Positions 26,491-36,436 of a stretch of 64,000 nucleotides of DNA are shown piece by piece. Numbering within the stretch: position 1 is the first letter of the stretch; each line of letters opens with the position of its first letter. The stretch comes from Aquabacterium sp. GTDB taxonomy: Bacteria > Pseudomonadota > Gammaproteobacteria > Burkholderiales > Burkholderiaceae_C. The DNA lies in assembly GCA_030654395.1 (NCBI GenBank), contig JAURXM010000116.1:186001-250000 (forward strand), read 5' to 3'. A program made the translations under genes and the position numbers. Below the pieces are notes generated by a model. The model saw only the letters and a program-made list of their open reading frames with translations. It did no database searches and was not told the origin of the DNA.

Positions 26491-27627
26491 ATGGAACGCG
26501 ATCAGGCCTCCAAATTCATCAATGATTTGCTCAAGCTGCTGGTGGCCAGAGGGGGCTCAGACCTCTTCCTGACGGCCGACTTCCCCCCCGCCATCAAGGT
26601 GGACGGCAAAGTGACCAAAGTCTCGCCTCAGCCTCTGACAGCACAGCACACGCTGGAGCTCACGCGGGCGATCATGAATGACAAGCAGTCCGCCGAATTT
26701 GAGCGGACCAAGGAATGCAACTTCGCCATTTCACCGGGTGGGGTGGGGCGGTTTCGTGTCAACGCCTTCGTTCAGCAGAGCCATGTTGGCATGGTCTTGC
26801 GCGTGATTCCTCAGCAGTTGCCGACGGTGGACGGTATGGGGCTGCCGCAGGTACTCAAAGAATTGGTGATGACCAAGCGCGGTCTTGTCATCTTGGTTGG
26901 CGCGACCGGGTCGGGTAAATCCACCACGCTGGCAGCCATGGTCGATCACCGCAATGAGAACACCTTTGGTCACATCATCACACTGGAAGACCCCGTGGAG
27001 TTTGTGCACCCGCACAAGAACTGCATCGTCACCCAGCGTGAAATTGGCATTGACACCGACGGCTGGGGGCTTGCGCTCAAAAACACCTTGCGGCAAGCGC
27101 CCGACGTGATCTTGATGGGCGAAATCCGTGACCGCGAGACCATGGAGCACGCTGTGCAGTTCGCCGAAACAGGGCACTTGTGCATGGCCACACTGCACGC
27201 CAACAGCGCCAACCAAGCGCTGGACCGCATCATCAACTTCTTCCCTGAAGAGCGCCGTGCACAGTTGCTGATGGACTTGTCGCTGAACCTCAAAGGCTTG
27301 GTCTCTCAGCGCTTGCTGGCACACCAAGAGGGCAAGGGGCGCGTTGCCGCCGTTGAAATCCTTCTCAGCACACCGCTGATTGCGGACCTCATCTTCAAGG
27401 GCGAGGTTGGCGAGATCAAAGAGATCATGAAAAAGTCGCGTGAACTCGGTATGCAGACCTTCGATCAGGCCCTGTTTGACCTGTACGAGGGCAACTACGT
27501 CACCTACGAGGATATCTTGCGCAACGCTGACTCGGTCAATGACCTGCGCCTGCAAGTCAAGCTCCACAGCCACCGTGCACGCAACCTTGATTTGTCTGCG
27601 GGCACAGAACACTTCCGTATTGTTTGA
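26491..27627 (+). CDS. pilU: PilT-like twitching motility accessory ATPase
   Basis: 378 aa. PilT paralogue with Walker A GATGSGKST at residues 137-145, LEDPVEFVHPHKNC, MGEIRDRETMEHAV and GHLCMATLHANSANQ. PilU works together with PilT in pilus retraction. A C-terminal extension of ~25 residues past the ATPase core is usual for PilU. Third gene of the pilT cluster. Confidence 0.95.
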   Translation: MERDQASKFINDLLKLLVARGGSDLFLTADFPPAIKVDGKVTKVSPQPLTAQHTLELTRAIMNDKQSAEFERTKECNFAISPGGVGRFRVNAFVQQSHVGMVLRVIPQQLPTVDGMGLPQVLKELVMTKRGLVILVGATGSGKSTTLAAMVDHRNENTFGHIITLEDPVEFVHPHKNCIVTQREIGIDTDGWGLALKNTLRQAPDVILMGEIRDRETMEHAVQFAETGHLCMATLHANSANQALDRIINFFPEERRAQLLMDLSLNLKGLVSQRLLAHQEGKGRVAAVEILLSTPLIADLIFKGEVGEIKEIMKKSRELGMQTFDQALFDLYEGNYVTYEDILRNADSVNDLRLQVKLHSHRARNLDLSAGTEHFRIV

Positions 27628-27640
27628 TCAGGGCCCCAAG

Positions 27641-28540
27641 ATGACCGTAGCCAACAAGATTGACAACGCCTTATCTGCTCAACGCGTCGCCTTCATTGGG
27701 CTGGGCACCATGGGTGGGCCCATGGCTGTACACCTTTTGCGTGCAGGTCACCCCATCACGGTATACAACCGTACCGCAGCCAAAGCACGCGCGTGGGTCG
27801 GCGAGCACGGAGGGGCCATGGCGGACACGCCTGAAGCCGCTGCACGTGGCGCAGACATCGTGTTCACTTGCGTGGGCAACGATGACGACCTGCGTCAGGT
27901 CACCATGGGGCCGCAAGGTGTGTTTCAAGCGATGAGTGCGGGCTCCGTGCTGGTTGATCACACCACCACCTCCGCGGAAGTCGCCCGTGAGCTGGCGCTG
28001 CTCGCGCAGGAGAGGGGGCTTTCCTTCATTGATGCGCCTGTATCAGGTGGCAACTTGGGGGCCATCAACGGGGTGCTGACCGTGATGTGCGGTGGTGACC
28101 CAGGCTCTTTCGACAAGGTGCGACCTGTCCTCTTGGCCTACGCCCGCGCTGTGACATGGCTGGGCGGCAGTGGCTCAGGACAATTGGCCAAAATGGTCAA
28201 CCAAATTTGTGTTGCTGGTGTGCTGCAAAGCCTTGCCGAGGCGCTGGCGTTCGGGCAAAAAGCAGGGCTGGACATGCACCAAGTCATCGAGGTGATCTCA
28301 CAAGGTGCCGCCAGCAGTTGGCAAATGATCAACCGCGGGCCGACCATGGTCAACGACGAATTTGACTTTGGTTTTGCCGTCGACTGGATGCGCAAGGACT
28401 TGGGCTTGGTGCTGGACGAGGCCCGTCGCACAGGTGCCCGCGTGCCAACGACCGCCCTGATTGACCAGTTTTACGCCGATGTGCAAGCGCAAGGCGGGGG
28501 CAGGCTGGACACCTCCAGCTTGATCAAACGCCTGCGCTGA
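27641..28540 (+). CDS. Beta-hydroxyacid dehydrogenase (3-hydroxyisobutyrate dehydrogenase family)
   Basis: 299 aa from ATG 27641, 13 bp after pilU. Rossmann motif VAFIGLGTMGGPMAVHLL, the family substrate-binding signature FIDAPVSGGNLGAINGVLTVM, and the catalytic lysine in GSGQLAKMVNQICVAG. It could act on 3-hydroxyisobutyrate, tartronate semialdehyde or succinic semialdehyde; the sequence does not decide. The neighbouring genes give no pathway clue. Confidence 0.9.
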   Translation: MTVANKIDNALSAQRVAFIGLGTMGGPMAVHLLRAGHPITVYNRTAAKARAWVGEHGGAMADTPEAAARGADIVFTCVGNDDDLRQVTMGPQGVFQAMSAGSVLVDHTTTSAEVARELALLAQERGLSFIDAPVSGGNLGAINGVLTVMCGGDPGSFDKVRPVLLAYARAVTWLGGSGSGQLAKMVNQICVAGVLQSLAEALAFGQKAGLDMHQVIEVISQGAASSWQMINRGPTMVNDEFDFGFAVDWMRKDLGLVLDEARRTGARVPTTALIDQFYADVQAQGGGRLDTSSLIKRLR

Positions 28541-28558
28541 GTGTGCCGCTGGGTTGGC

Positions 28559-29185
28559 TCAAGGCTGCCTAGGCAGCTTGCGCGCCAACTCGTCTTCCGA
28601 GATGATCTGGAGCACCTTGATCACGCGGTTCACGCCGCGGATGCTGGCCGCCAGTTCCGCCGCCCGCTGGGCTTCGCGCTCCGTGACCAAGCCAAGCAAA
28701 TACACATCACCCCGATCGACAACGATGTCAAACGCGTTGGCAAAGATGTCCCTGGCGTCGATGAATGTCGCCTTGACCTTGCTGGCAATCAGCAGGTCAC
28801 TTGAGCGCGTACTCAGTGAACTGTTGACACCCACCAGCAACTCATTGACGACGCCTGTGACGGTGTCTGTGCGGCTGATGGCGTTGCCCACAGCCGCTTT
28901 GTCCTCTTCTGTCGGCACCTCGCCTGTCACCAACACCTGGCGGTTATAGGCGTTGATGCTGACGTGTCCCCGCTCGCCCAGTACCTCGCGCACGCGGTTG
29001 GCGGCCTTGAGCTCAATGCCTTGGTCTTCCAGTTGCGTGCCTGAGGTGCGGCGGTCTGTGGCCATGAAAGCGCTGCCGACAGCCGTGCCCAAAACCAACG
29101 GGGCGCAAGCAGACAAACTGGCCAATGCCATCAAAAGGGCGACCCAGCGCAAGCGGGTAGGGTGCAATGGTGATCGGTTAATCAA
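28559..29185 (-). CDS. BON-domain outer membrane lipoprotein (DolP/YraP-like)
   Basis: 208 aa. I choose a TTG start at 29185: AGGAG lies 7 bases upstream and the product begins LINRSPLHPTRLRWVALLMA with lipobox LSAC, a proper lipoprotein signal. Two BON domains follow (~50-120 VREVLGERGHVSINAYNRQ; ~125-195 VKATFIDARDIFANAF). In E. coli DolP supports outer membrane integrity and BAM. The start overlaps the SIS gene stop as TTGA, so it is translationally coupled. The order rsmI, yraN, diaA, dolP matches E. coli. Confidence 0.88.
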   Translation of the reverse strand: MINRSPLHPTRLRWVALLMALASLSACAPLVLGTAVGSAFMATDRRTSGTQLEDQGIELKAANRVREVLGERGHVSINAYNRQVLVTGEVPTEEDKAAVGNAISRTDTVTGVVNELLVGVNSSLSTRSSDLLIASKVKATFIDARDIFANAFDIVVDRGDVYLLGLVTEREAQRAAELAASIRGVNRVIKVLQIISEDELARKLPRQP

Positions 29186-29769
29186 GCGTCTTCTCCTAAT
29201 AAATGGGTGTCTACTGCAGTGCAAAGGCCGTGCAGAGCAAGCCACCCGATGGCGAACAAAGCTTCTGGCTGATTGCCAGGCAAAGGCACCCACACGTCAG
29301 TGTCCCGCAACTGCGGCCCCAGCGTGCGTGCGCTCTCGCCGGTGAAGGCGATCAAGGTCAAATCTTGTTCCCGAGCGGCTTCCGTTGCTGCCAACAAATC
29401 GGGCTCATCTCGCTCCAGTGAAAACGCCAACCAGACGTCACCGGGGTGGCCCAGCGCACGCACCTGCTGAGTCAAGCCCATTTGAGCCCCACCATGAGCC
29501 TGCGTCAGCGCCAAGGCTGCCAGCGGCGGGCGATGGCGCCCAGCACCCTGAACCAGCAAGGTCGCTGCATGCTCTGCCAGCCATGCGGCTTCTGCTTCGC
29601 CAGCGCAAAGCACCTTGCCGCCTGATGTGATGGTGTGCAAGATCGCCTGCGCTGCAAAATTGAGTTGCTGCGCCAAGCGTTCTGATGACTGATAGAGCCA
29701 ATCGGCCGCACCCAATAGAGGTTGCTGGAGCGATGACTGCTGAAAGTGGGAGTCCGGCATGGCGGGCAT
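29182..29769 (-). CDS. SIS-domain phosphoheptose isomerase-like protein (DiaA/GmhA type)
   Basis: 195 aa. SIS fold: SSERLAQQLNFAAQAILHTI, GGKVLCAGEAEAAWLAEHAA, then VWLAFSLERDEPDLLAATEAAREQDLTLIAFTGE. Position between yraN and the BON lipoprotein matches DiaA, the DnaA initiator-associating protein of E. coli. Typical GmhA residues are partly replaced (CAGEAEAAW rather than GNGGSAAD), so a non-enzymatic DiaA-like role is more likely than sedoheptulose-7-phosphate isomerisation. Confidence 0.8.
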   Translation of the reverse strand: MPAMPDSHFQQSSLQQPLLGAADWLYQSSERLAQQLNFAAQAILHTITSGGKVLCAGEAEAAWLAEHAATLLVQGAGRHRPPLAALALTQAHGGAQMGLTQQVRALGHPGDVWLAFSLERDEPDLLAATEAAREQDLTLIAFTGESARTLGPQLRDTDVWVPLPGNQPEALFAIGWLALHGLCTAVDTHLLGEDA

Positions 29770-29797
29770 GATATGTCAGTGCGGCACCTTGATCGTG

Positions 29798-30175
29798 TCA
29801 AGACGCATCAAAGGCTGCCGCAATCCACTGTAAAGTGCCACCATCTATCGCCACCACATCAAACCGGCACGGTGGCCACTCGCGCAGATTCATCAGATAA
29901 AACTGGGCCCCGAGGATGCATTTTCGCTGCTTGCTGCGGTTCACGGATGCGGCAGCTCCGCCGTGATCTTGCCCTTCTCTCTGGCGCACCTCAACGAAAA
30001 CCAGGGTGCCATCGCGATCACGCATGATGAGGTCGACCTCTGCGCCTCGTGCGCTTGGGCCACGCGCGACCCGATAATTACGCTCAACCAGCACCAAGCC
30101 TTGATCTAGCAAGTAGACCAAAGCACGTGCTTCACCCTCATCCCCACGGGACTTCGTTGTGACCTTAGATGTCAA
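29798..30175 (-). CDS. YraN family (UPF0102) nuclease-like protein
   Basis: 125 aa. A TTG start at 30175 has GGAG 7 bases upstream and gives the usual N-terminus (KSRGDEGEARALVYLLDQGL). The restriction endonuclease-like core is visible as GAEVDLIMRDRDGTLVFVEV, followed by R and a basic segment. Function is unproven; it is a constant neighbour of rsmI and diaA. Its start lies 2 bp from the likely rsmI ATG on the opposite strand. Confidence 0.87.
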   Translation of the reverse strand: MTSKVTTKSRGDEGEARALVYLLDQGLVLVERNYRVARGPSARGAEVDLIMRDRDGTLVFVEVRQREGQDHGGAAASVNRSKQRKCILGAQFYLMNLREWPPCRFDVVAIDGGTLQWIAAAFDAS

Positions 30176-31082
30176 TATGCTGCTCCAAGCGGCGCACCAA
30201 GTGGCCGCCAGCCAGCAGTATCCTAAAGGCACGCTCTATCTGGTTGCCACCCCTATAGGCAATATGGCAGACATGAGTCTGCGCGCACTGCATGTCCTCA
30301 GTCTGGTCGATGTCGTGGCTTGTGAAGACACCAGAGTCACCGGAGGCCTGTTGCGCCACCTCGGGATCGACAAAAAACTCGTTGCTCTGCACCAGCACAA
30401 CGAGATGGCCAGCGCACAAGGCATCGTCTCCTTATTGCAAGAAGGCCTGCGCGTGGCCTACGTCAGCGACGCAGGCACCCCGGCCGTCTCTGATCCTGGG
30501 GCCCACTTGGTGGCGGCGGTTCAAGCTGCGGGCTTGGTCGCTGTGCCCTTGCCGGGCGCCAGCAGCGTCACCACGGCACTGAGCGTCGCAGGCGATGCGC
30601 AGGCCAACGGCTTTCGGTTCGTCGGTTTTCTGCCATCAAAGGGCGCAGCCCGACTCACTGTACTGCGAGGCGTCTTGGGGCATGACCACAGCGTCGTGCT
30701 CTTTGAGGCGCCGCACCGCATCGAAACGCTGAGCGCCGAGCTGCTCGACGTGCTCCCTCTCGGGCGGATCACCGTCTGCCGCGAACTCACCAAGCAATTC
30801 GAGGACATCGCAACCATGGCCGTTGCCGCGCTGCCTGCATGGCTGCAAGCCAACGCCCACCGCCAACGAGGCGAATTTGTGGTCGTGGTGCACGCCCAAC
30901 CCAAAACAGAAGATGCCCTGACGCTGCCCCCTGCCATGGACGCGATATTGCAGGAGTTGGTCCGTCATGTGCCCGTCAAACTCGCTGCTGGCTTGGTCGC
31001 GGATGCCGCCGGTTGGCCGCGCAAGGCCCTGTATGAGATGGCCTTGCAACACCGCCAAGCTGATGAACCTGAGGCGCCTTGA
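30159..31082 (+). CDS. rsmI: 16S rRNA (cytidine-1402-2'-O)-methyltransferase
   Basis: Up to 307 aa. SAM-dependent tetrapyrrole-methylase fold: GTLYLVATPIGNMADMSLRAL, ACEDTRVTGGLL, AYVSDAGTPAVSDPGAHLV and PLPGASSVTTALSVAG are signature segments of RsmI, which methylates the 2'-O of C1402 in 16S rRNA. Start is uncertain: GTG 30159 or ATG 30177; the ATG gives a length closer to the family. Head-to-head with yraN. Confidence 0.95.
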   Translation: MTLDVNMLLQAAHQVAASQQYPKGTLYLVATPIGNMADMSLRALHVLSLVDVVACEDTRVTGGLLRHLGIDKKLVALHQHNEMASAQGIVSLLQEGLRVAYVSDAGTPAVSDPGAHLVAAVQAAGLVAVPLPGASSVTTALSVAGDAQANGFRFVGFLPSKGAARLTVLRGVLGHDHSVVLFEAPHRIETLSAELLDVLPLGRITVCRELTKQFEDIATMAVAALPAWLQANAHRQRGEFVVVVHAQPKTEDALTLPPAMDAILQELVRHVPVKLAAGLVADAAGWPRKALYEMALQHRQADEPEAP

Positions 31083-31135
31083 CACGTGCAGCAGCGACAT
31101 TGAGGCATCTCTGACACGGTAGCGCCCTCTTTCAT

Positions 31136-31165
31136 GTGACTGAAACGTCTGCCCGTGCCTACAAT
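31136..31165 (+). promoter_or_regulatory. Candidate promoter giving a leaderless tldD mRNA
   Basis: GTGACT (31136-31141, 4/6 to TTGACA), an 18-bp spacer and TACAAT (31160-31165, 5/6 to TATAAT). Counting 7 bases from the end of the -10 places transcription start at about 31172, which is the A of the tldD ATG. Confidence 0.55.
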
Positions 31166-31171
31166 GGGCCC

Positions 31172-32632
31172 ATGATTGCTGTCGACGCCACCATTGCACG
31201 CCTCCAAACCGCACGCGAACTTCTGCTCGCCCCATTCGGTTTGGACGAATCCACCCTGACAAAGGCCCTCAAACTCATCACAGAACACAGGGTGGATGAT
31301 GCGGATTTGTACTTTCAGTACACCCGCAGCGAAGGCTGGAGCCTTGAAGAGGGCATCGTCAAATCCGGCAGCTTTGGCATCGACCAAGGCGTTGGCGTAC
31401 GTGCCATCTCAGGCGAAAAAACCGCCTTTGCCTACTCAGACGATATCTCCGAGGCAGCCCTACTTGATGCAGCTCGAACAGTGCGCACCATTGCCTCGTC
31501 CGGGCAAAGCCGCCGAGTCAAAGTCGGCGCGCACCGCATCGTACCCAGCCGATCGCTGTACGCGGGCTTCGACCCCATTGCATCCATGGATAGCGCAGCC
31601 AAAGTAGCCATGCTGGAGGACGTCGAGCGCCGAGCTCGGGCCAAGGACCCTCGCATCGTCCAAGTCATGGCCGGGCTGGGTTGTGAATATGACGTGATCT
31701 TGGTTGCCAGGGCGGATGGCACATTGGCCGCTGACGTGCGCCCCCTGATCCGACTGTCTCTCACCGTCATCGCCGAGCAAAACGGGCGCAGAGAAGTCGG
31801 CTCTTCTGGCGGCGGCGGACGCTACGAATTGAGCTACTTCTCGCAGGCTGTCACCCAGACCTATGTGGATCAAGCCGTGCATGCCGCACTGGTCAACTTA
31901 GAGGCGAGGCCCGCTCCCGCAGGTGAAATGACTGTTGTACTTGGAAACGGCTGGCCAGGCATTTTGTTGCACGAGGCCGTGGGCCATGGCTTAGAAGGCG
32001 ACTTCAACCGCAAGGGATCCAGCGTCTTCTCTGGTCGAGTCGGGCAGCGCGTTGCAGCAAAAGGGGTCACCGTGCTGGACGACGGCACGCTCCCGGAGCG
32101 CAGAGGCTCGCTCAACATCGACGACGAAGGCCACGCCACGCAGCGCACCGTGTTGATTGAAGACGGCATCTTGAAGGGTTACATCCAGGATGCGACCAAT
32201 GCACGCCTCATGAAAACATCGCCGACAGGAAACGGGCGCCGCGAAAGTTACGCGCATGTCCCTATGCCCCGCATGACCAACACCTACATGTTGGCTGGTG
32301 ACAAAGACCCCCAAGAGATCATCGCATCCATCGAGCGCGGCCTTTACGCAGCCAACTTTGGCGGTGGCCAAGTTGACATCACAAGCGGCAAGTTCGTGTT
32401 TTCCGCATCCGAGGCCTATTGGGTCGAGAACGGCAAAATCCAATACCCCGTCAAAGGCGCCACTCTCATCGGCAATGGCCCTGAGGCCATGACGCGGGTC
32501 AGCATGATTGGCAACGACTTGGCCTTGGACAGCGGCGTAGGCACCTGCGGCAAAGAAGGGCAAAGCGTGCCCGTCGGCGTGGGGCAGCCCACCCTTCGCA
32601 TCGAAGGCTTGACCGTTGGCGGGACAGCCTGA
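31172..32632 (+). CDS. tldD: Metalloprotease TldD
   Basis: 486 aa from ATG 31172. TldD with TldE (PmbA) forms a zinc-dependent protease that processes modified peptides such as microcin B17 and degrades CcdA. The metal site HEAVGH is at residues 267-272, in [17 protein letters not shown]; the C-terminal barrel carries [20 protein letters not shown] and the conserved [13 protein letters not shown]. No tldE is in the window. It directly precedes the ribosomal protein cluster. Confidence 0.96.
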   Translation: MIAVDATIARLQTARELLLAPFGLDESTLTKALKLITEHRVDDADLYFQYTRSEGWSLEEGIVKSGSFGIDQGVGVRAISGEKTAFAYSDDISEAALLDAARTVRTIASSGQSRRVKVGAHRIVPSRSLYAGFDPIASMDSAAKVAMLEDVERRARAKDPRIVQVMAGLGCEYDVILVARADGTLAADVRPLIRLSLTVIAEQNGRREVGSSGGGGRYELSYFSQAVTQTYVDQAVHAALVNLEARPAPAGEMTVVLGNGWPGILLHEAVGHGLEGDFNRKGSSVFSGRVGQRVAAKGVTVLDDGTLPERRGSLNIDDEGHATQRTVLIEDGILKGYIQDATNARLMKTSPTGNGRRESYAHVPMPRMTNTYMLAGDKDPQEIIASIERGLYAANFGGGQVDITSGKFVFSASEAYWVENGKIQYPVKGATLIGNGPEAMTRVSMIGNDLALDSGVGTCGKEGQSVPVGVGQPTLRIEGLTVGGTA

Positions 32633-32665
32633 CGGCGACTTTCTTTCGATTATTTTCACAGAGGC

Positions 32666-32694
32666 TTGCACAGTCGTTAAAACTCGTGCATAAT
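32666..32694 (+). promoter_or_regulatory. Promoter of the spc ribosomal operon
   Basis: TTGCAC (32666-32671), a 17-bp spacer and CATAAT (32689-32694) predict a start near 32701. This leaves a leader of about 218 nt before rplN, which contains a GTGCAA/TTGCAC inverted repeat (32763-32768 and 32783-32788). A GC-rich block upstream is absent; the region is AT-rich as expected. Confidence 0.75.
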
Positions 32695-32918
32695 TCAAGG
32701 CTTCGCTGATCAAGCAGCTGACTTCGGCCTAAACGCCCTCGTTGGGGTAATGTGAAAAGCAAGTGCAAGGTTTAATTTGCATTTGCACACGCCCAACGCT
32801 GAGGCAGGTATATGGAAGTCAGTTGTTTTTTCGGATCCGCCCGATTCTTCGGGCCCAAGACTGACCGTTCGTTGTTGAGCTTTGTTGCTTAGCCGTTCGG
32901 GCCAAGTTGGGATACACC

Positions 32919-33287
32919 ATGATTCAAATGCAATCGCGACTTGACGTCGCTGACAACACGGGTGCTAAGAGCGTTCAGTGCATCAAGGTGCTCGGTGGCT
33001 CTAGGCGTCGTTACGCCGGTATTGGCGACATCATCAAGGTCAGCATCAAAGAAGCTGCTCCTCGTGGTCGCGTCAAAAAAGGCGAAGTCTACAGTGCTGT
33101 GGTCGTTCGTACGGCCAAGGGCGTCCGTCGTCAAGACGGTTCCTTGGTTAAGTTTGACGGCAATGCTGCCGTTTTGCTCAACGCCAAGCTGGAGCCAATC
33201 GGTACCCGCATCTTCGGCCCAGTGACGCGTGAACTGCGTACTGAGCGTTTCATGAAGATCGTTTCGCTGGCTCCCGAGGTTCTGTAA
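32919..33287 (+). CDS. rplN: 50S ribosomal protein L14
   Basis: 122 aa, full length, beginning [17 protein letters not shown] and containing KRG-type RNA-binding segments ([20 protein letters not shown]). L14 sits at the subunit interface. ATG 32919 is chosen over an upstream in-frame start because it matches the universal N-terminus. First gene of the spc operon here; normally rpsQ (S17) is upstream, but here it is tldD. Confidence 0.99.
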   Translation: MIQMQSRLDVADNTGAKSVQCIKVLGGSRRRYAGIGDIIKVSIKEAAPRGRVKKGEVYSAVVVRTAKGVRRQDGSLVKFDGNAAVLLNAKLEPIGTRIFGPVTRELRTERFMKIVSLAPEVL

Positions 33288-33325
33288 CCGTCGGCCATCA
33301 GTGAAGCTCAGGCAAAGGACAGCTC

Positions 33326-33643
33326 ATGAACAAACTTAAGACAGGCGACCAGGTCATCGTTCTGACCGGTCGCGATAAAGGCAAGCGGGGCACTATTTCC
33401 GCTCGCGTGGATGCCGATCACTTGGTGGTTGATGGCGTGAATGTGGCTAAAAAGCACCTCCGCCCGAACCCCATGAAAGGCACCACCGGCGGCATCGTTG
33501 ATAAAACAATGCCGATCAATCAGTCCAACGTGGCCATTTTCAACCCTGCCTCTGGCAAGGCTGACCGCGTCGGTATCAAGCTCCTGGCAGACGGCAAAAA
33601 AGTGCGTGTCTTCAAGTCCAGTGGCGAAGAAATCAAGGCTTGA
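33326..33643 (+). CDS. rplX: 50S ribosomal protein L24
   Basis: 105 aa. KOW motif near the N-terminus ([19 protein letters not shown]) and the following [10 protein letters not shown] segment identify L24, an early assembly initiator of the 50S subunit. 38 bp after rplN, same operon. Confidence 0.99.
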   Translation: MNKLKTGDQVIVLTGRDKGKRGTISARVDADHLVVDGVNVAKKHLRPNPMKGTTGGIVDKTMPINQSNVAIFNPASGKADRVGIKLLADGKKVRVFKSSGEEIKA

Positions 33644-33654
33644 CGAGGTAGCAC

Positions 33655-34206
33655 ATGGCTGAACAACAAGCTCGCCTGCAGCAGTTATATCGCGAAAAAA
33701 TCGTGTCCGATCTGGTTGCCAAATTTGGCTACAAGTCGGTCATGGAAGTGCCGCGTTTGACCAAGATCACCCTGAACATGGGCGTCTCGGAAGCAGTATC
33801 TGACAAGAAGGTTATGGAGCACGCCGTTGGCGACCTGACCAAGATCGCCGGCCAAAAGCCTGTGGTTACCATGTCCAAAAAGGCTATCGCCGGTTTCAAA
33901 ATCCGCGAAAACATGCCGATCGGGACAATGGTTACCTTGCGCGGCGTTCGCATGTACGAATTCCTAGATCGCTTTGTCACCGTCTCGCTTCCGCGTGTTC
34001 GTGACTTCCGCGGTATCTCGGGTCGTTCTTTTGATGGCCGCGGCAATTACAACGTCGGTGTCAAGGAACAGATTATTTTCCCTGAGATTGAATACGACAA
34101 GATCGACGCCATCCGTGGGCTGAATATCAGCATCACGACATCGGCCAAGACCGACGACGAAGCGAAGGCTCTGCTGGCTGCTTTCAAGTTTCCGTTCAAG
34201 AACTGA
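33655..34206 (+). CDS. rplE: 50S ribosomal protein L5
   Basis: 183 aa. Typical segments: [40 protein letters not shown] and [21 protein letters not shown]5 binds 5S rRNA in the central protuberance. 11 bp after rplX. In E. coli the S8 regulatory target of this operon lies around the rplE start; I did not fold the RNA here. Confidence 0.99.
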   Translation: MAEQQARLQQLYREKIVSDLVAKFGYKSVMEVPRLTKITLNMGVSEAVSDKKVMEHAVGDLTKIAGQKPVVTMSKKAIAGFKIRENMPIGTMVTLRGVRMYEFLDRFVTVSLPRVRDFRGISGRSFDGRGNYNVGVKEQIIFPEIEYDKIDAIRGLNISITTSAKTDDEAKALLAAFKFPFKN

Positions 34207-34214
34207 GGTTCATC

Positions 34215-34520
34215 GTGGCAAAACTATCCCTGATTCAGCGCGAAGAAAAGCGCGAAAAGCTGGTTGCCAAGTACGCCAAGAAGTACGCCGAACTCAAGGC
34301 CATCAGCAATGATGCCAAAAAGTCCGACGAAGAGCGCTATGTCGCCCGTCTTGAGCTGCAAAAACTGCCCCGCAACGCAAATCCGACCCGTCTTCGCGCT
34401 CGTTGTAGCCTGACAGGTCGTCCACGCGGCACGTTCCGTCAGTTCGGTTTGGGTCGTAGCAAGATCCGTGAATTGGCATTCGCCGGTAACATCCCCGGTG
34501 TTACCAAGGCGAGCTGGTAA
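34215..34520 (+). CDS. rpsN: 30S ribosomal protein S14
   Basis: 101 aa, starting at GTG 34215 with GAGG upstream. The long form without zinc-binding cysteines: [25 protein letters not shown] and the C-terminal [11 protein letters not shown] are diagnostic. It binds the head of 16S rRNA. Confidence 0.98.
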   Translation: MAKLSLIQREEKREKLVAKYAKKYAELKAISNDAKKSDEERYVARLELQKLPRNANPTRLRARCSLTGRPRGTFRQFGLGRSKIRELAFAGNIPGVTKASW

Positions 34521-34550
34521 TCCCAGCAGGGCACGAACAGGAGTTATCCC

Positions 34551-34946
34551 ATGAGCATGAGTGATCCCATCGCCGACCTGCTGACACGCATTCGTAACGC
34601 ACAAATGGTTGCAAAACCAAGCGTCGCAATGCCGTCGTCTAAGCTAAAAGTCGCGATTGCCCAGGTCCTTAAGGACGAAGGCTATATCGACGGTTTTGCC
34701 GTCACCGGTGAGGCTGCAAAGCCCACGCTGGAAATCACACTGAAGTACTACGCTGGCCGTCCGGTCATCGAACGTATCGAGCGTGTTAGCCGCCCCGGTC
34801 TGCGCATCTATAAGGGTCGCCACGACATCCCTCAGGTCCAAAATGGCCTGGGTGTTGCAATCGTGACAACCCCACAAGGTGTGATGACTGATCGCAAGGC
34901 TCGCGCTGTCGGTATTGGCGGTGAAGTCTTGGCCTACGTCGCCTAA
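34551..34946 (+). CDS. rpsH: 30S ribosomal protein S8
   Basis: 131 aa. [20 protein letters not shown] at the start and [22 protein letters not shown] at the end are signature ends of S8, a primary 16S rRNA-binding protein and, in E. coli, translational repressor of the spc operon. Confidence 0.99.
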   Translation: MSMSDPIADLLTRIRNAQMVAKPSVAMPSSKLKVAIAQVLKDEGYIDGFAVTGEAAKPTLEITLKYYAGRPVIERIERVSRPGLRIYKGRHDIPQVQNGLGVAIVTTPQGVMTDRKARAVGIGGEVLAYVA

Positions 34947-34963
34947 CCTGAGGAGCAATCGCT

Positions 34964-35497
34964 ATGTCCCGCGTTGGAAAATCGCCGATCGCCGTCCCTC
35001 AAGGTGTGGACGTCCAGATCACCCCCGAAGCCATTGTCATCAAGGGCATCTTGGGTCAGTTGAGTCTGACCCAGAATCCTTTGGTCACCGTCGTCAATGA
35101 CGGTGGCGTGTTGAAAGTTGCACCAGTTGATGAATCTACCCGCGCCAATGCGATGTCGGGAACCATTCGTGCACTGCTGGCCAACAATGTCAACGGCGTA
35201 AGTAAGGGTTTTACCAAGAAATTGACTTTGATTGGTGTGGGTTATCGTGCCCAAGCCCAAGGTCAGAAGCTGAACCTTCAAATTGGCTATTCGCATCCCG
35301 TGGTCAAGGACGTGCCGGAAGGCATCAAGATTGAGACACCGTCTCAGACTGAAATCCTGATCAAAGGTGCCGATCGTCAAGTCGTCGGTCAGATCGCCGC
35401 TGAAGTGCGAGCCTTCCGTCCCCCAGAGCCCTACAAGGGTAAGGGGATCCGCTACGCCGACGAGCGCGTGGTCTTGAAAGAGACCAAGAAGAAGTAA
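34964..35497 (+). CDS. rplF: 50S ribosomal protein L6
   Basis: 177 aa. Two homologous L6 folds; the C-terminal signature [20 protein letters not shown] is clear. 17 bp after rpsH with GAGGAG upstream of the ATG. Confidence 0.99.
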   Translation: MSRVGKSPIAVPQGVDVQITPEAIVIKGILGQLSLTQNPLVTVVNDGGVLKVAPVDESTRANAMSGTIRALLANNVNGVSKGFTKKLTLIGVGYRAQAQGQKLNLQIGYSHPVVKDVPEGIKIETPSQTEILIKGADRQVVGQIAAEVRAFRPPEPYKGKGIRYADERVVLKETKKK

Positions 35498-35511
35498 GGA
35501 GCTGATTCATC

Positions 35512-35874
35512 ATGGCAACAAGCAAGAAGGAACAGCGCCTGCGTCGCGCACGTCAAACGCGTGCACGCATCGCCCTGCAAGGCGCAGTGCGCTTGACGGT
35601 ATTCCGTACAAATCTGCACATCTACGCCAGCGTAATTTCTGGCGACGGCAACAAAGTCTTGGCTTCGGCCTCGACAGCCGAAAAAGAAGTGCGCGACCAG
35701 CTCAAGACGGCTGGAAGCAACGTGGCTGCGGCCATCCTGATCGGCACACGTATTGCCGAACGGGCCAAAGCTGCTGGCGTCGAGAAGGTTGCCTTCGACC
35801 GCGCTGGCTTTGCATACCACGGTCGAATCAAGGCCTTGGCTGACGCCGCGCGTGAAGCCGGTCTTCAGTTCTAA
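35512..35874 (+). CDS. rplR: 50S ribosomal protein L18
   Basis: 120 aa. Basic N-terminus ([16 protein letters not shown]) and [20 protein letters not shown]...[20 protein letters not shown]18 binds 5S rRNA with L5. 14 bp after rplF. Confidence 0.99.
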   Translation: MATSKKEQRLRRARQTRARIALQGAVRLTVFRTNLHIYASVISGDGNKVLASASTAEKEVRDQLKTAGSNVAAAILIGTRIAERAKAAGVEKVAFDRAGFAYHGRIKALADAAREAGLQF

Positions 35875-35903
35875 GCCGCGTCTGCAACCGGAAGGAATTT
35901 CAA

Positions 35904-36422
35904 ATGGCTAAGTTTCAACCCAAGGTAGCGGACGAAGGTCGCGATGACGGTCTGCGCGAAAAGATGATCCAAGTAAACCGAGTGACCAAAGTGGTCAAGG
36001 GCGGTCGGATCATGGGTTTCGCAGCATTGACTGTCGTCGGTGACGGTGAAGGTCGCGTTGGCTTCGGTAAGGGTAAGGCGCGTGAAGTGCCCCTCGCCGT
36101 TCAAAAGGCAATGGATCAAGCACGCCGCAATCTGGTCAAAATTCCGCTCAGGAATGGCTCTGTTCACCACAATATTCGCGGTGAATTCGGTGCTGCAAAG
36201 GTTCTGCTGGCTCCTGCCCAGCCAGGTACAGGCATCATCGCTGGCGGCCCAATGCGCGCTGTGTTCGAAGTATTGGGTATCACCGATATCGTGGCCAAAA
36301 GCCTCGGTTCGAGCAACCCATACAACATGGTTCGCGCCACGTTCGACGCATTGAACAAGGCAACAACGCCTTCCCAAGTCGCCGCCAAGCGTGGGCTGTC
36401 TGTTGAAGACATCTTCAACTGA
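35904..36422 (+). CDS. rpsE: 30S ribosomal protein S5
   Basis: 172 aa. N-terminal double-stranded RNA-binding domain ([36 protein letters not shown]) and C-terminal [21 protein letters not shown]5 affects translational accuracy. 29 bp after rplR. Confidence 0.99.
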   Translation: MAKFQPKVADEGRDDGLREKMIQVNRVTKVVKGGRIMGFAALTVVGDGEGRVGFGKGKAREVPLAVQKAMDQARRNLVKIPLRNGSVHHNIRGEFGAAKVLLAPAQPGTGIIAGGPMRAVFEVLGITDIVAKSLGSSNPYNMVRATFDALNKATTPSQVAAKRGLSVEDIFN

Positions 36423-36436
36423 TCGGGAGAGTTGAT

